Shown: positions 1 to 12,824 of the stretch, piece after piece
Numbering within the stretch: the stretch's first letter is position 1
Layout: every line of letters starts with the position of its first letter
Source of the DNA: Erythrobacter neustonensis
Lineage (GTDB): Bacteria > Pseudomonadota > Alphaproteobacteria > Sphingomonadales > Sphingomonadaceae
Direction of reading: 5' to 3'
Length of the DNA stretch: 64,000 bases
Assembly: GCF_001663175.1 (NCBI RefSeq)
Contig: NZ_CP016033.1
Location: 310,001-374,000 of the forward strand
The notes under the pieces: generated by a model
Told to the model about the DNA's origin: nothing
What the model saw: the letters and a program-made list of their open reading frames with translations, nothing else
The model's database searches: none
Position numbers and translations under genes: made by a program

Positions 1-3633
<3,633 letters not shown>

Positions 3634-3659
3634 GCTGCCCTCAGCGCCACCTGACCGAC

Positions 3660-3675
3660 TGTTTCACGTGAAACA
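3660..3675. promoter_or_regulatory. parS: parS centromere-like site (ParB binding)
   Basis: The 16-bp sequence TGTTTCACGTGAAACA is a perfect palindrome and matches the known chromosomal parS consensus TGTTNCACGTGAAACA at every position. It lies between the halogenase stop and the convergent TonB-receptor gene, outside any gene. By established knowledge parS sites nucleate ParB-CTP clamps and sit in the origin-proximal part of the chromosome. No parA or parB gene is in the window. Confidence 0.88.
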
Positions 3676-3784
3676 CCGCGATTGCGGGGGTCTGAAGGCG
3701 TGCAAAAAGGGCCTGAAGGGGGTCTGCCGGGGGTCTGGATGGGGGCAGGCCCGGGTCAGCGCACGGCCACAAACCCGCCAAAGC

Positions 3785-3817
3785 AAAAGGGCCCGCCATC
3801 GCTGGCGAGCCCTTCTT
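3785..3817. terminator. Bidirectional intrinsic terminator
   Basis: Hairpin with arms AAGGGC..GCCA and TGGC..GCCCTT around a TCGC loop, flanked by A-rich sequence on the left and CTTCTT on the right. It sits between convergent genes (halogenase on +, TonB receptor on -) and can serve both. Confidence 0.7.
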
Positions 3818-3863
3818 GAAACCCTTGGTGCGACCCGCGGGCTCTTATTGCATCATGCCGCGA

Positions 3864-6683
3864 TCAGAACGACTTGCGCAGCGTCAGGTTGAACGTCCGG
3901 CCGTAGGTTTCGTGACGGCTGGGGAAGGTCCCGACGACATCGGTGCCCGCCGCGTTGAACAGGTTGTTCTCGGTCACGAAGGGCTCGTTGGTCAGGTTGA
4001 ACACTTCGGCAAGGATCTGCACGCCCTTCATGAAGCCATCGGCCTTTTCGAAGGTGTAGCCGATCTGACCGTCGAGGATCGTTTCGGGCTGCGCCTGCGC
4101 ACCCTGAAGCTGGCCTGCAAAGTTCTGCACTTCGGACAGGAAGCCGCTGCGATAGCGGGCCGCCAGCTTGGCGCGGAAGCCATACTTCTCGTAGAAGATG
4201 TCTGCCGACCAGGTGGTCTTCGAATAGCCCGGAATCGGAGTCGAATTCGTCCCGTTGCTGATTTCGGCATCCGAATAGGTGACGCTGGCAAAGCTGCCGA
4301 ACCCGTCGAGCGCATCGGTCAGATCGCCGTAGTTGAGGCGCAGCGTGCCTTCCACACCCTTGATCTTGCCGCTCGCAAAGTTGGTCGGGCCCGAGAACGT
4401 TCCCTGTGCAAGCGCCGGGTTGGCGTTGAGCAGTGCCTGCCAGCCGACCAGGTTGACTTCGCGGGTCACGTCGACCGTCGAGGTCTGGTCGACCACCCAG
4501 TCCGACAGATCCTTGTAGAAGGCCGCGACGATGATCGCAGTGCCCGGGGTGAAGTACTTTTCGACCGACAGATCGAGGTTGGTCGAACGGTAGGGCTCAA
4601 GCCGCGGGTTGCCGCCGCCCAGCGTGTAGCAGACGCGCCGGGGCGGCTGGAACTGGCCGGGAAGCACCGTGTCCGGGATCTGGTCGGCGTTGGTATCGGC
4701 GCAGACCGTGTTGTTGAAGTTGAGGTTCTGGTTCGCCGCCAGCTGGTCGAGCCGCGCACGGGTCACGGTCTTCGATGCGGCAAGGCGCACGAAGGTATCG
4801 GGCGCAACCTCGAAGGAGAGGTTCATGCTCGGCAGCCAGTTGTCGTAGGAATACTCGACTTCGTTCAGACCGCCAGCGATCGTCCCGACCGAATTCTGCG
4901 TGGTGTCGGCATAACGCAGGCCGATATTGCCGCGCACCGGAACCGAACCCAGATCGCCGTCAATCCCCGCCTGGATGTAGAAGTTGTGGATCTGCTCGCC
5001 CACGGTCCACTGGGTGTCGAAGGTCGCCTTTTCGACGCGGTAGGTGCCATCGGTCAGGAAGCGCGAGGGATCATAGGCAAGGATGTCCATGCCCAGGCTC
5101 TTGGTGTTGGTCGAACCGACGATCGCGCTGTCGGGCACCCGGAAGCCGTTGCCGAAGGCAGCGGTGGGACGCAGGAAGCTTTCGTTGGAATCGAAGTTCT
5201 TGGTGCGGTCGGTGTAGAGCCAGCCCACGGTGATCCGGTCGATCAGACCGCCATCGAACTCCCAGTAGCTTTCGGTGCGCAGCTGGTGCAGCTCGTCATC
5301 GATCTTCGGCTGCTTGAGGAAGCCGACCTGGCCCCAGCCACCCGGATCGGTGAGCAGCGAGTTGGCAGGATCGGTGTAATCGAGCAGCGTGTCGATCTGG
5401 TAGGCGCCGTCGCGCGGGAAGGTGAAGGTGAGCGTGTCCTGCGCGCCCGAACGGCCCGCACCGGTCCCGGCATAGCTTTCGTAGTTGATGTCGTTGCGGT
5501 CGAGGTTCGAGTAACCGTAATCGACCACGAAGCCGAGGTTGTCGGTCGCCTTGAAATCGAGATTGCCGCCGAGTGCGAAAATCTCGGACTTGGCGCCCTG
5601 CGTGTCGGTGCGCAGGATCGGCACGACATTGCTGTAGGTTGCCGAGGTGGCGAATTGATCGGTGGTGCCGGTCGCGCCGCCGAAGGTCGCCCCGCTCCAC
5701 GAAGCGATCGGGGTTTCGGTGCCGCGGAAGATGCCGCTGTCGTCGGTGTTGGTGTAGAACCCGTCGAGCGTCAGCGACAGGCGGTCGGTCGGCTCGAACT
5801 GGAGGCTGCCGGCAATCGAGGTGCGCTCGAAGGTGCGGCTGACGACGCCCTGACGCGGGTTGTCGGCGGGGTAGAACACGCCGTTGGCATCGCGGCGCAC
5901 CTGGCCGTTGAGCACGGTCGGGTCACCGCTTTCGCGGCTGTCCTGCGTCTTCAACTCGCGCGAGATATACTGGGTCGGGATCGACTGCACGGTTGCACCC
6001 AGCGACCAGCCGAAGGTGCCATCGTCGTTCTGGTCGATGTAGCTGCCGAAGAAGCGGTAGCCGTCATCGGCGAAATCGGGATTGAGGCGGCCCTGATCGT
6101 TGAGCGTGTAGGTCCCCGAAACCGTCAGCTGACGCTTCTTGGAATCAAGCGGCTTGACCGTGCGCAGGTCGACCGCGCCGGCGATGCCGATTGCGGCCAG
6201 CTGCGCATCGCCGGTCTTGTAAACCACGCCCGAAGCGACGAGCTCGCTCGGGAACTGGTCGAATTCGATGCCGCGGTTATTGCCCGCCGAGACCACTTCG
6301 CGGCCATTGAGCAGCGCGAGCGAGAAGTCGGGGCCGAGGCCGCGGATCGAGACCTGCTGCGAACGGCCGCGCACGCGCTGCGCGGTCACGCCGGGCAGAC
6401 GCGCAAGCGAGTCGGCGATCGACTGGTCGGGAAGCAGGCCGAGATCTTCGGCGGTGATCACTTCGACGATCGAGGTCGCGTTGCGCTTGGCATCGAGCGA
6501 GGACTGGATCGACTGGCGGATGCCGGTGACGACGATGGCGTCGCCTTCGGTCTCGCCTTCGACAGTGGTGGGCTGCGGCTCAGCCTCTTGCGCCATGACC
6601 GGCGCACCGGTGACGGCCAGCGCCATGAATGTCGCCGCGCCGCACAGCAGGCGAGCGCTTGCATTGAACCCGTTCATTTTCAT
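3864..6683 (-). CDS. TonB-dependent receptor (MalA-like, maltodextrin uptake)
   Basis: 939-residue outer-membrane TonB-dependent receptor. The signal peptide ends in APVMAQ, a TonB-box-like AIVVTG follows, then a plug domain (roughly residues 40-170) and a long beta-barrel ending in the aromatic-terminated strand LTLRKSF. I chose ATG 6683 because a strong ribosome site (GGGAGGGG) precedes it and the signal peptide begins there; the frame stays open to 6737. The neighbours (alpha-glucosidase, LacI regulator) and the length fit receptors that import maltodextrins in Caulobacter and sphingomonads. The substrate is an inference from context. Confidence 0.92.
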   Translation of the reverse strand: MKMNGFNASARLLCGAATFMALAVTGAPVMAQEAEPQPTTVEGETEGDAIVVTGIRQSIQSSLDAKRNATSIVEVITAEDLGLLPDQSIADSLARLPGVTAQRVRGRSQQVSIRGLGPDFSLALLNGREVVSAGNNRGIEFDQFPSELVASGVVYKTGDAQLAAIGIAGAVDLRTVKPLDSKKRQLTVSGTYTLNDQGRLNPDFADDGYRFFGSYIDQNDDGTFGWSLGATVQSIPTQYISRELKTQDSRESGDPTVLNGQVRRDANGVFYPADNPRQGVVSRTFERTSIAGSLQFEPTDRLSLTLDGFYTNTDDSGIFRGTETPIASWSGATFGGATGTTDQFATSATYSNVVPILRTDTQGAKSEIFALGGNLDFKATDNLGFVVDYGYSNLDRNDINYESYAGTGAGRSGAQDTLTFTFPRDGAYQIDTLLDYTDPANSLLTDPGGWGQVGFLKQPKIDDELHQLRTESYWEFDGGLIDRITVGWLYTDRTKNFDSNESFLRPTAAFGNGFRVPDSAIVGSTNTKSLGMDILAYDPSRFLTDGTYRVEKATFDTQWTVGEQIHNFYIQAGIDGDLGSVPVRGNIGLRYADTTQNSVGTIAGGLNEVEYSYDNWLPSMNLSFEVAPDTFVRLAASKTVTRARLDQLAANQNLNFNNTVCADTNADQIPDTVLPGQFQPPRRVCYTLGGGNPRLEPYRSTNLDLSVEKYFTPGTAIIVAAFYKDLSDWVVDQTSTVDVTREVNLVGWQALLNANPALAQGTFSGPTNFASGKIKGVEGTLRLNYGDLTDALDGFGSFASVTYSDAEISNGTNSTPIPGYSKTTWSADIFYEKYGFRAKLAARYRSGFLSEVQNFAGQLQGAQAQPETILDGQIGYTFEKADGFMKGVQILAEVFNLTNEPFVTENNLFNAAGTDVVGTFPSRHETYGRTFNLTLRKSF

Positions 6684-7054
6684 CAGAAGTCCCCTCCCGC
6701 AAGCATCGTTAGCCGACGCTTTTGCAGGTTTTTTCATAGCGGATGGAGAGCTTCGCGTAAATCGGCAATCAGCGATGCGCGCCTAGGATCGACAAAATCT
6801 TGCCAACCCATTCTAATCTCGAGAGGTTTGGATAAGACCACTCCCCCGTAACTTCATTTGTGAACGATCACAATCGACAAATGTTGCGCGATTGTCACAG
6901 TTTCGCAGCTTGCAGCACGGTCAGCCGCTTGTGTGGCGGAATTGCGGGACCCTCGCGACAGCTCTTGACGGATCAACCTCGGTTTTTTTCTTTTATTCTT
7001 CGATCCTTATGCTTGTCTCTTGGAGCAGGGATGCGAGTTTGATAGGCTTGGGAC
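6684..7054. promoter_or_regulatory. Divergent promoter region between TonB receptor and DUF6445 gene
   Basis: 371 bases without a gene, and more AT-rich than the surroundings. It must hold the promoters of the leftward TonB receptor and the rightward DUF6445-halogenase pair. An inverted repeat ACAATCG (6871-6877) / CGATTGT (6890-6896) surrounds a GCGC-containing core. A CpG-centred core is common in LacI-family operators, so this is a possible site for the repressor at 1079. A TTGACG hexamer at 6965 could be a -35 element, but I could not place a convincing -10. Confidence 0.4.
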
Positions 7055-7798
7055 ATGGCCATCACGCCCATCCCGACCTGCGCCGACTCTCCTCGTGATT
7101 GGGGCATCGCGCCTGAAAAGTGGCGCTGCGAAGATTTTTCATTTTCCGATCAGCAGCTTATCAGCATCGATGGTTTCCTGAAAACGCCCGATCACGCGAT
7201 TTCGCATGCCGTTTTGCAAAATTTTGCAAGGATCACGCCACAATATCCCGGCGTGCGAGCCGCCTTGCCTGCGCGCGTCTGCGCTGACTGGCTGACGATG
7301 CTTGCACCGCTGCTCGACCACTGGTTCGGCGCGCCTGCGGGCGGGCGCGGGTGGGCGATGCAGGCGTGGTATTCGCTGGTGACGACGCCGCCCCATGCTT
7401 TGATACCGATGCAGCGTCTGCCGCATGTCGACGGGACCGATCCTGCGCAGATCGCAATGATGCTCTACCTGTCACCCGGTGGTCCGCATGGCGGCACGGC
7501 GTTCTTCCGCCATCTATCGACCGGGCTGGAGGCGCTGACGGGCGAGACCTATCCGCGCTATGCCGCCGCGGTGCAGGCCGATCACGCGCGCACCGGAATG
7601 CCGCCGGCCGCCTATCCCACCGACGGCGCGCCGCATTTTGCGCGCACCCATGTCGCCGAGGGACGCTTCAACCGCGCGATTTTCTATCGCGGCAACATCC
7701 TCCACAGCGGTGTGATCGATAACTTGGCACCGCTCGGCACCACGCCTGCTGACGGGCGGCTTACCATCAATGCCTTCTTCCGCCCCGCGGCGGAATGA
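7055..7798 (+). CDS. DUF6445-type protein, possible 2-oxoglutarate/Fe(II) oxygenase fold
   Basis: 247 residues with no signal peptide. It has a possible facial-triad arrangement: PHVDGTDP (His-x-Asp), a later HSG, and a downstream Arg in GRLTINAFF. This resembles prolyl-hydroxylase-like oxygenases and matches the DUF6445 proteins that accompany tryptophan-halogenase-like genes in TonB-receptor loci. The stop overlaps the next halogenase start by 4 bp, so the two are translationally coupled and probably act on the same compound. The enzymatic role is inferred, not shown. Confidence 0.65.
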   Translation: MAITPIPTCADSPRDWGIAPEKWRCEDFSFSDQQLISIDGFLKTPDHAISHAVLQNFARITPQYPGVRAALPARVCADWLTMLAPLLDHWFGAPAGGRGWAMQAWYSLVTTPPHALIPMQRLPHVDGTDPAQIAMMLYLSPGGPHGGTAFFRHLSTGLEALTGETYPRYAAAVQADHARTGMPPAAYPTDGAPHFARTHVAEGRFNRAIFYRGNILHSGVIDNLAPLGTTPADGRLTINAFFRPAAE

Positions 7799-9333
7799 CC
7801 AAGGGACCGGACATGGACAGACCTGATGTGACGCGGCTGGTGATCGTGGGGGGCGGCACCGCCGGGTGGATCACCGCCGCCGCCTTTGCCAAGCTTCTGG
7901 GCAAGCGGCTCAAGATCGAACTGGTCGAGAGCGAAGCGATCGGCACGGTCGGCGTGGGCGAGGCGACGATCCCGCAGATCCTGCGGCTGAACGCGATCCT
8001 CGGGCTGGACGAAAACGCCTTCCTCAGCGCGACCTCGGGCACCTTCAAGCTGGGGATCGAATTCGTCGACTGGGGGGCCAAGGGCAGCCGCTATCTGCAC
8101 ACCTTCGGCGAGACGGGGATGAGCCTCGGGCGGGTGCCGTTCCACCACTATTGGCGGCGCGCGGCGATGATCGGTCAGGCCGGCAGCCTGTGGGATTATT
8201 CGCTGCATCAGATGGCGGCGGATCAGGCGCGGTTCGGCAAGATGGACCGCGTAGGCAACACCGCGATGACGGGGCTCGCCTATGCCTACCACTTCGATGC
8301 CAGCCGCTATGCGCTGTTCCTGCGCAGCCATGCCGAGGCGAACGGCGTGACCCGGACCGAAGGCATCGTCGAAAGCGTTGCGCGTGACGGGGAAAGCGGC
8401 GACATCACCGCGATCACGCTCAAGGGCGGCAAGACGGTCGCGGGCGATTTCTTCATCGATTGCACCGGGTTTCGCAGCCTGCTTCTGGGTGAGGCGCTGG
8501 GTGTGGGCTATCAGGACTGGTCGAAATGGCTGCCCTGTGACCGCGCGCTGGCCGTGCCGTCGGAACGCTTGCCCACCCTCGTCCCCTATACCCGCGCGAC
8601 CGCAAAGGACGCCGGCTGGCAGTGGCGCATTCCCTTGCAGCACCGCACCGGCAACGGCCACGTCTATTCGAGCGGGTTCAAGAGCGACGAGGCCGCAGCC
8701 GACACGCTGATGGCGGGGCTCGACACCAGGCCGCTGGGCGATCCGCGACCGATCCGCTTCACCACCGGGCGGCGCGAGGCGTTCTGGGCGCACAATTGCG
8801 CGGCGATCGGCCTGTCGAGCGGGTTTCTCGAACCGCTCGAATCGACCTCGATCCACCTGATCCAGTCGCATGTCAGCCGGCTGGTCCAGCTGTTTCCGCG
8901 CCATGGCGATCCGGCTTCGCTGCGCGCAGAATACAACGCGCGCTGCGCAGCGGAGGTCGCGCAGATCCGCGATTTCCTGATCCTGCACTATCACCAGACC
9001 GCGCGTGAGGACACCGAGTTCTGGCGCTATTGCAAGCACATGGATGTGCCCGACAGCCTGACGCACAAGCTGGCGCTGTTTGCCGCATCGGGCCGCGTGG
9101 GCCGCGATGTCAACGATCTGTTCCGCGATGCCAGCTGGGTGCAGGTGATGCTGGGACAGGGTGTGATGCCCGCCGATTACGACGCGATGGCCGATCAGCT
9201 TGCGCCCGCGCAGCTGACCGAATTCCTTGCCAACGTGAAGACGATCACCGCACGCGCCGTGGCCACCCTGCCCACGCATGCGGACTATCTGGCCCGCCAC
9301 TGCCCGGTGGACGCCGCGCTGCTCGCCGCCTGA
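7795..9333 (+). CDS. Tryptophan halogenase family flavoprotein (copy 2)
   Basis: 512-residue paralogue of the protein at 2113. Same landmarks: IVGGGTAGWITAAAFAK, FKLGIEF with the presumed catalytic Lys at about residue 85, [14 protein letters not shown], and EPLESTS with the catalytic Glu. The two copies are alike along their whole length, with near-identical blocks such as [16 protein letters not shown], so they probably arose by duplication. ATG 7795 overlaps the stop of the DUF6445 gene; a second ATG at 7813 is an alternative start. The substrate is unknown. Confidence 0.87.
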   Translation: MTKGPDMDRPDVTRLVIVGGGTAGWITAAAFAKLLGKRLKIELVESEAIGTVGVGEATIPQILRLNAILGLDENAFLSATSGTFKLGIEFVDWGAKGSRYLHTFGETGMSLGRVPFHHYWRRAAMIGQAGSLWDYSLHQMAADQARFGKMDRVGNTAMTGLAYAYHFDASRYALFLRSHAEANGVTRTEGIVESVARDGESGDITAITLKGGKTVAGDFFIDCTGFRSLLLGEALGVGYQDWSKWLPCDRALAVPSERLPTLVPYTRATAKDAGWQWRIPLQHRTGNGHVYSSGFKSDEAAADTLMAGLDTRPLGDPRPIRFTTGRREAFWAHNCAAIGLSSGFLEPLESTSIHLIQSHVSRLVQLFPRHGDPASLRAEYNARCAAEVAQIRDFLILHYHQTAREDTEFWRYCKHMDVPDSLTHKLALFAASGRVGRDVNDLFRDASWVQVMLGQGVMPADYDAMADQLAPAQLTEFLANVKTITARAVATLPTHADYLARHCPVDAALLAA

Positions 9334-9360
9334 GGCACCCACCGCAAGGACGCGGTCACG

Positions 9361-9397
9361 AAAAAGGGCGGCGCAGCCATGCTGCACCGCCCGTTTT
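9361..9397. terminator. Bidirectional intrinsic terminator
   Basis: A-tract, then arms GGCGG.GCAGC and GCTGC.CCGCC around CAT, then a T-tract. It lies between the convergent halogenase and cytochrome c genes and has the form of a terminator in both directions. Confidence 0.85.
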
Positions 9398-9421
9398 TCC
9401 GTGGCCCGAGGGGCCAGCCGA

Positions 9422-9925
9422 TTACTTCGACTGGGCTTCGAGATAGGCGACGAGATCGGCGCGCTTCTGATCGTCCTTCACGCCGGGGAAGGCCATCTTG
9501 GTGCCCGGCACATAGGCCTTGGGGTCCTTGAGGTAGTCGAACAGAACGTCGGGCGTCCAGGTGATGCCGCTGTTCTTGTTGGCGTCCGAATAGTTGAACC
9601 CGGCAACCGATCCGGCCTTGCGACCGACGACCTTGTGGAGCGACGGGCCGACGCGGTTCACGCCTTCGTCGAAGACGTGGCAGGTGCGGCAGGCGGCAAA
9701 CACCTTTTCGCCCGCTGCGGCATCACCGGTGAAGCTGGCATAGGTCACCGCGCCGCCGGCGGGCGTGGCCGCTGCGGTGCTGGTGGCCGCCGGAGTTGCA
9801 ACCGCAACAGCCGCAGTATCGGTCGCCGCCGGAGTGGCGGTGTCTTCGGCCTTCTTGCCGCCGCACGCCGACAAAGCGGCAATTGCTGCAACCGCAGCGG
9901 CACCTTTCAGGAAATTACGCTTCAT
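9422..9925 (-). CDS. Lipoprotein class I cytochrome c (cytochrome c2-like)
   Basis: 167 residues from ATG 9925, which is preceded by AGAGGA; the frame is open further upstream but has no other plausible start. The N-terminus is a lipoprotein signal with lipobox LSAC (Cys21), followed by an Ala/Thr-rich linker to about residue 58 and then a cytochrome c domain with CRTCH (Cys79, Cys82, His83) and the Met ligand in GTKMAFPG. It should be a membrane-tethered electron carrier on the periplasmic side, like membrane-anchored cyt c552/cy forms, passing electrons between the bc1 complex and an oxidase. Confidence 0.92.
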   Translation of the reverse strand: MKRNFLKGAAAVAAIAALSACGGKKAEDTATPAATDTAAVAVATPAATSTAAATPAGGAVTYASFTGDAAAGEKVFAACRTCHVFDEGVNRVGPSLHKVVGRKAGSVAGFNYSDANKNSGITWTPDVLFDYLKDPKAYVPGTKMAFPGVKDDQKRADLVAYLEAQSK

Positions 9926-10130
9926 GGTCGTTTGTCCTCTGAACATTATGTTCCTCCCGCATCCCAGCGGGGCATAAACCAGATTTCCGGGCGTGCAAAG
10001 CGAGACTTCACGCATGTTTACGCCCCCCTTCCCGGCTGTCCGCTGATCGTTCAATGCGCGAACGCGCAAAGGGTTTCCCGCGCGCTGCCGAAAAGATTGC
10101 GGACTGCATTTGGCGCGTTATGCTGGCGTC

Positions 10131-10970
10131 ATGAAGACACTCCCCTGGCACGCCAAACTCGTCCTTGCCCTCTTGGCATTTCTCCCGATCTACTTCGGCA
10201 TTGCCGCGCTCGGCACGCGGATCGGGTTGCTCAGCTGGCAGACCGGTCTGTTGACGATGACGCTGGCGGGCGGCACGATCCTGATCGCGGTGGTGGCGCT
10301 GGCCGCGCTGATCGCGCTGATCTTTGCGCTGCGCACGCAGCCGCGCCGCAACGGCCTGGTGGTGCTGGCAGTGGTCGGCCTGATCGTGCCGGGGATGATC
10401 GGTGCGGTGTTCGCTTCGGCCCGGTCGAAGGCTGCCGACAATCCGATCCACGATATTTCGACCGACACCGCCAATCCGCCAGCCTTCTCTGCCGAAACGA
10501 TGGCCGCGCGCGAGGAATCGGGCGCCAACGCGCTCAGCGATTATCAGGCGCCGCTGGGTCAGGTGCCGCTGTATAACGAAGGCGCCACCCCGCTCGACCG
10601 CGAACTGGCCGTCAAATCGCACGCGCAGATCATCACCGACCGCGACGATCGCCCCGCGCCGCTGCCGCTGGGCCGTGCGAGCCGCGCCGATGGCGTTGCC
10701 GCTGTCGCGGCGGCGATGGAGGAAATGGGTCTGGACGACATCCGCGAGAACGCCGCGACCGGCATGGTCGAAGGCACCGCGCACACCCGCTGGTTCGGGT
10801 TCCGCGACGATGTTGTCGCGCGCGTCAGCGATGCGCAGATCGATTTCCGCTCGGTGAGCCGCGTGGGCCGCAGCGATCTGGGCGCGAACACCGCGCGGAT
10901 CAATGATCTGCGCGCCCGCACCGAACGGCTGCTGGGTTCGGCTAGCCGCGAAACGATGCCGCAGCCATAA
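10131..10970 (+). CDS. DUF1499 family membrane protein
   Basis: 279 residues with three N-terminal hydrophobic segments (about residues 7-26, 36-60 and 70-88) and a periplasmic or cytosolic DUF1499 domain. Recognisable DUF1499 blocks are NPIHDISTDTANPP, TRWFGFRDDVVARV and DFRSVSRVGRSDLGANTARI. A TTG at 10110 is an alternative start. The function of the family is unknown. The last 29 bases overlap the end of the convergent phosphatidyltransferase gene. Confidence 0.85.
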   Translation: MKTLPWHAKLVLALLAFLPIYFGIAALGTRIGLLSWQTGLLTMTLAGGTILIAVVALAALIALIFALRTQPRRNGLVVLAVVGLIVPGMIGAVFASARSKAADNPIHDISTDTANPPAFSAETMAAREESGANALSDYQAPLGQVPLYNEGATPLDRELAVKSHAQIITDRDDRPAPLPLGRASRADGVAAVAAAMEEMGLDDIRENAATGMVEGTAHTRWFGFRDDVVARVSDAQIDFRSVSRVGRSDLGANTARINDLRARTERLLGSASRETMPQP

Positions 10971-11547
10971 GACTGCGCTGCACCACGGTTGCGACGCACA
11001 GCGCCGCATAGGCATAGGCAATGGCGCCGAACCATGAAGGGGCAAGGCACATCGCGATGAACACCGCGATCGTTTCGGCCCCTTCGGCCAGCCCGGTCGA
11101 ATAGAAGAAGCTTTTGCGGCCGTGCGCCTCGGTCGTCTCGCCGCGCTTGGCAGCGATCACGGCAAAGGCGAGGAAGCTTACCCCTGTCAGCACGAAGCTT
11201 GCTACCAGCACCAGTCCCGGCAGCGTGTTCGCGGGTGCGAGGATGCCGAAGGCCAGCGGCACGCTGACATAGAAGGCAAAGTCGGCGACGATGTCGAAAT
11301 AGCCGCCCAGATCGCTTGGGCCCCGCGCGCGCGCCACCGCGCCGTCGAGCCCGTCGGCGAGCCGGTTGGCGATGATCAGCCCAAGGCCCCAGCCGATGTG
11401 GCCCGTCGCGATCGCTCCCGCCCCGCCCAGCCCCAGCGCAAGTCCGGCAAAGGTGAGTGCATTGGCGGTAACCCCCGCGCGCGCCAGCGCCGTGCCCGCG
11501 CGCCCCAGCGGCGGGTCGATCAGCGGGCGCAGCTTTGCATCAAGCAT
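10942..11547 (-). CDS. CDP-alcohol phosphatidyltransferase family protein
   Basis: 201-residue integral membrane protein with the family signature DG..AR........G...D...D, seen as DGAVARARG and GGYFDIVAD at about residues 69-89. Such enzymes transfer a phosphatidyl group from CDP-diacylglycerol to an alcohol in phospholipid synthesis; the alcohol cannot be told from sequence. Several hydrophobic helices follow. The start overlaps the stop of the nucleoside transporter gene by 8 bp, so it is probably the distal gene of that leftward operon. Confidence 0.88.
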   Translation of the reverse strand: MLDAKLRPLIDPPLGRAGTALARAGVTANALTFAGLALGLGGAGAIATGHIGWGLGLIIANRLADGLDGAVARARGPSDLGGYFDIVADFAFYVSVPLAFGILAPANTLPGLVLVASFVLTGVSFLAFAVIAAKRGETTEAHGRKSFFYSTGLAEGAETIAVFIAMCLAPSWFGAIAYAYAALCVATVVQRSLMAAASFRG

Positions 11548-12817
11548 AGGTGACCAGCCCGATCCATGCGCCCGTCATCGCGCTGGCGAGATTGCCCGAA
11601 ATCCAGCTTTTCATTCCCAGTCCCGCCGCCTCGGCGCGGCGTTCGGGGCACAGCGTCCCGATGGTCGAAACCAGCAGGCCGACGCTGGCGAGGTTCGCCA
11701 CGCCGCACAGCGCATAGGTGACGATCAGCATCGCTCGCGGCCCCAGCGTGCCGGGGGCAAGTGCGGCGAGTTCGAGATAGGCGACATATTCGTTGAGCAC
11801 CGCCTTGGTCCCCATCAACCCGCCCGCGGCCTGCGCCTCGGTCCAGGGAACGCCGATCAGCCACATCAGCGGCGCGAGCAGCCAGCCCATGATCCGCTTC
11901 AGGGTCAGCGGCTCGCCCGCAACCTCCAGCGTCGTGGCGGCCAGCGCCATGTCGGCCAGCGCCACCAGCGCGAAGACCGTGATGATCACCGCGATGACAG
12001 CGAGGAACAGCTGCATCCCGTCCATCGTGCCCTTCACTATCGCATCGATGCTGCCTTCGTACTTGAGGCCCGTATCCTCGGCATCCACCTCGGTCGCGGC
12101 ATCCTCGTCTCCGGGCGGCACCATCAGCCGCGCGATCAGCAGCGCGGCGGGGAGCGAAATCAGCGAGGCGGAGATCATGTGCCCCACCGCATCGGGCAGC
12201 ACCGCGCGCAAGGTCGTGGCATAGAGGATCAGGATCGCGCCGCTGATGGTCGCCATCGTCAGCGTCATGATCTGGAACAGCTCGCTGCGGCTGACGCGCG
12301 CGAAATAGGCGCGGGTCACCAGCGGCGCTTCGACCACGCCGAGGAATACGCTCGCCCCGCCCGACAGGCCGACCACGCCCGACACGCCAAGGCTGCGGCG
12401 CAAAAGGAAACTGAGCCCACCCACCATCCAGCGCAGCACGCCCCAATGCCACAAGAGCGCCGACAGCGCGGAAAAGACGATCACCAGCGGCAGGATCTGG
12501 AACGCAATCACCAGCGGCGGCTGCGCGCCTTCGCGCAGTGCAAAGGGCAGTTCTGCCCCGCCGAGATAGCCGAACATGTAGGCCGATCCCTTGAGCGTTG
12601 CCGCCTCGACCGCGCTCACCGCATTGTTGACCATCCCCACCGCCGCCCAGACGAAGGGCACACGCACGATCAGCACTGCGAGGAGGCCCTGCATTGCCAG
12701 AGCGCCCGCGATCCAGCGCCAGCCGGGATGTCCGCGGCGGTTCTCCGAGAGGCCCCAAGCCAGCCCCATCAGCATCGCAATGCCGATCACCCCGCGCAAC
12801 TGATCGAACAGTTCCAC
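11540..12817 (-). CDS. CNT family nucleoside transporter (NupC-like)
   Basis: 425 residues from a GTG at 12817, chosen because it places a hydrophobic helix at the N-terminus and lies just after the upstream gene; the frame is open to 12910 but that extension is hydrophilic and overlaps the upstream gene. The concentrative nucleoside transporter signature appears as GTKAVLNEYVAY, and about ten hydrophobic segments are visible. The protein should import nucleosides with Na+ or H+. The family's conserved C-terminal motif is visible as YALCGVANLASVG. Confidence 0.9.
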   Translation of the reverse strand: MELFDQLRGVIGIAMLMGLAWGLSENRRGHPGWRWIAGALAMQGLLAVLIVRVPFVWAAVGMVNNAVSAVEAATLKGSAYMFGYLGGAELPFALREGAQPPLVIAFQILPLVIVFSALSALLWHWGVLRWMVGGLSFLLRRSLGVSGVVGLSGGASVFLGVVEAPLVTRAYFARVSRSELFQIMTLTMATISGAILILYATTLRAVLPDAVGHMISASLISLPAALLIARLMVPPGDEDAATEVDAEDTGLKYEGSIDAIVKGTMDGMQLFLAVIAVIITVFALVALADMALAATTLEVAGEPLTLKRIMGWLLAPLMWLIGVPWTEAQAAGGLMGTKAVLNEYVAYLELAALAPGTLGPRAMLIVTYALCGVANLASVGLLVSTIGTLCPERRAEAAGLGMKSWISGNLASAMTGAWIGLVTYA

Positions 12818-12824
12818 CGCCCCG

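Noticed and set aside
3816..6851. 1011-residue open frame antisense to the TonB receptor
   Set aside because: A codon-bias shadow in GC-rich DNA; the minus-strand gene has all receptor features.
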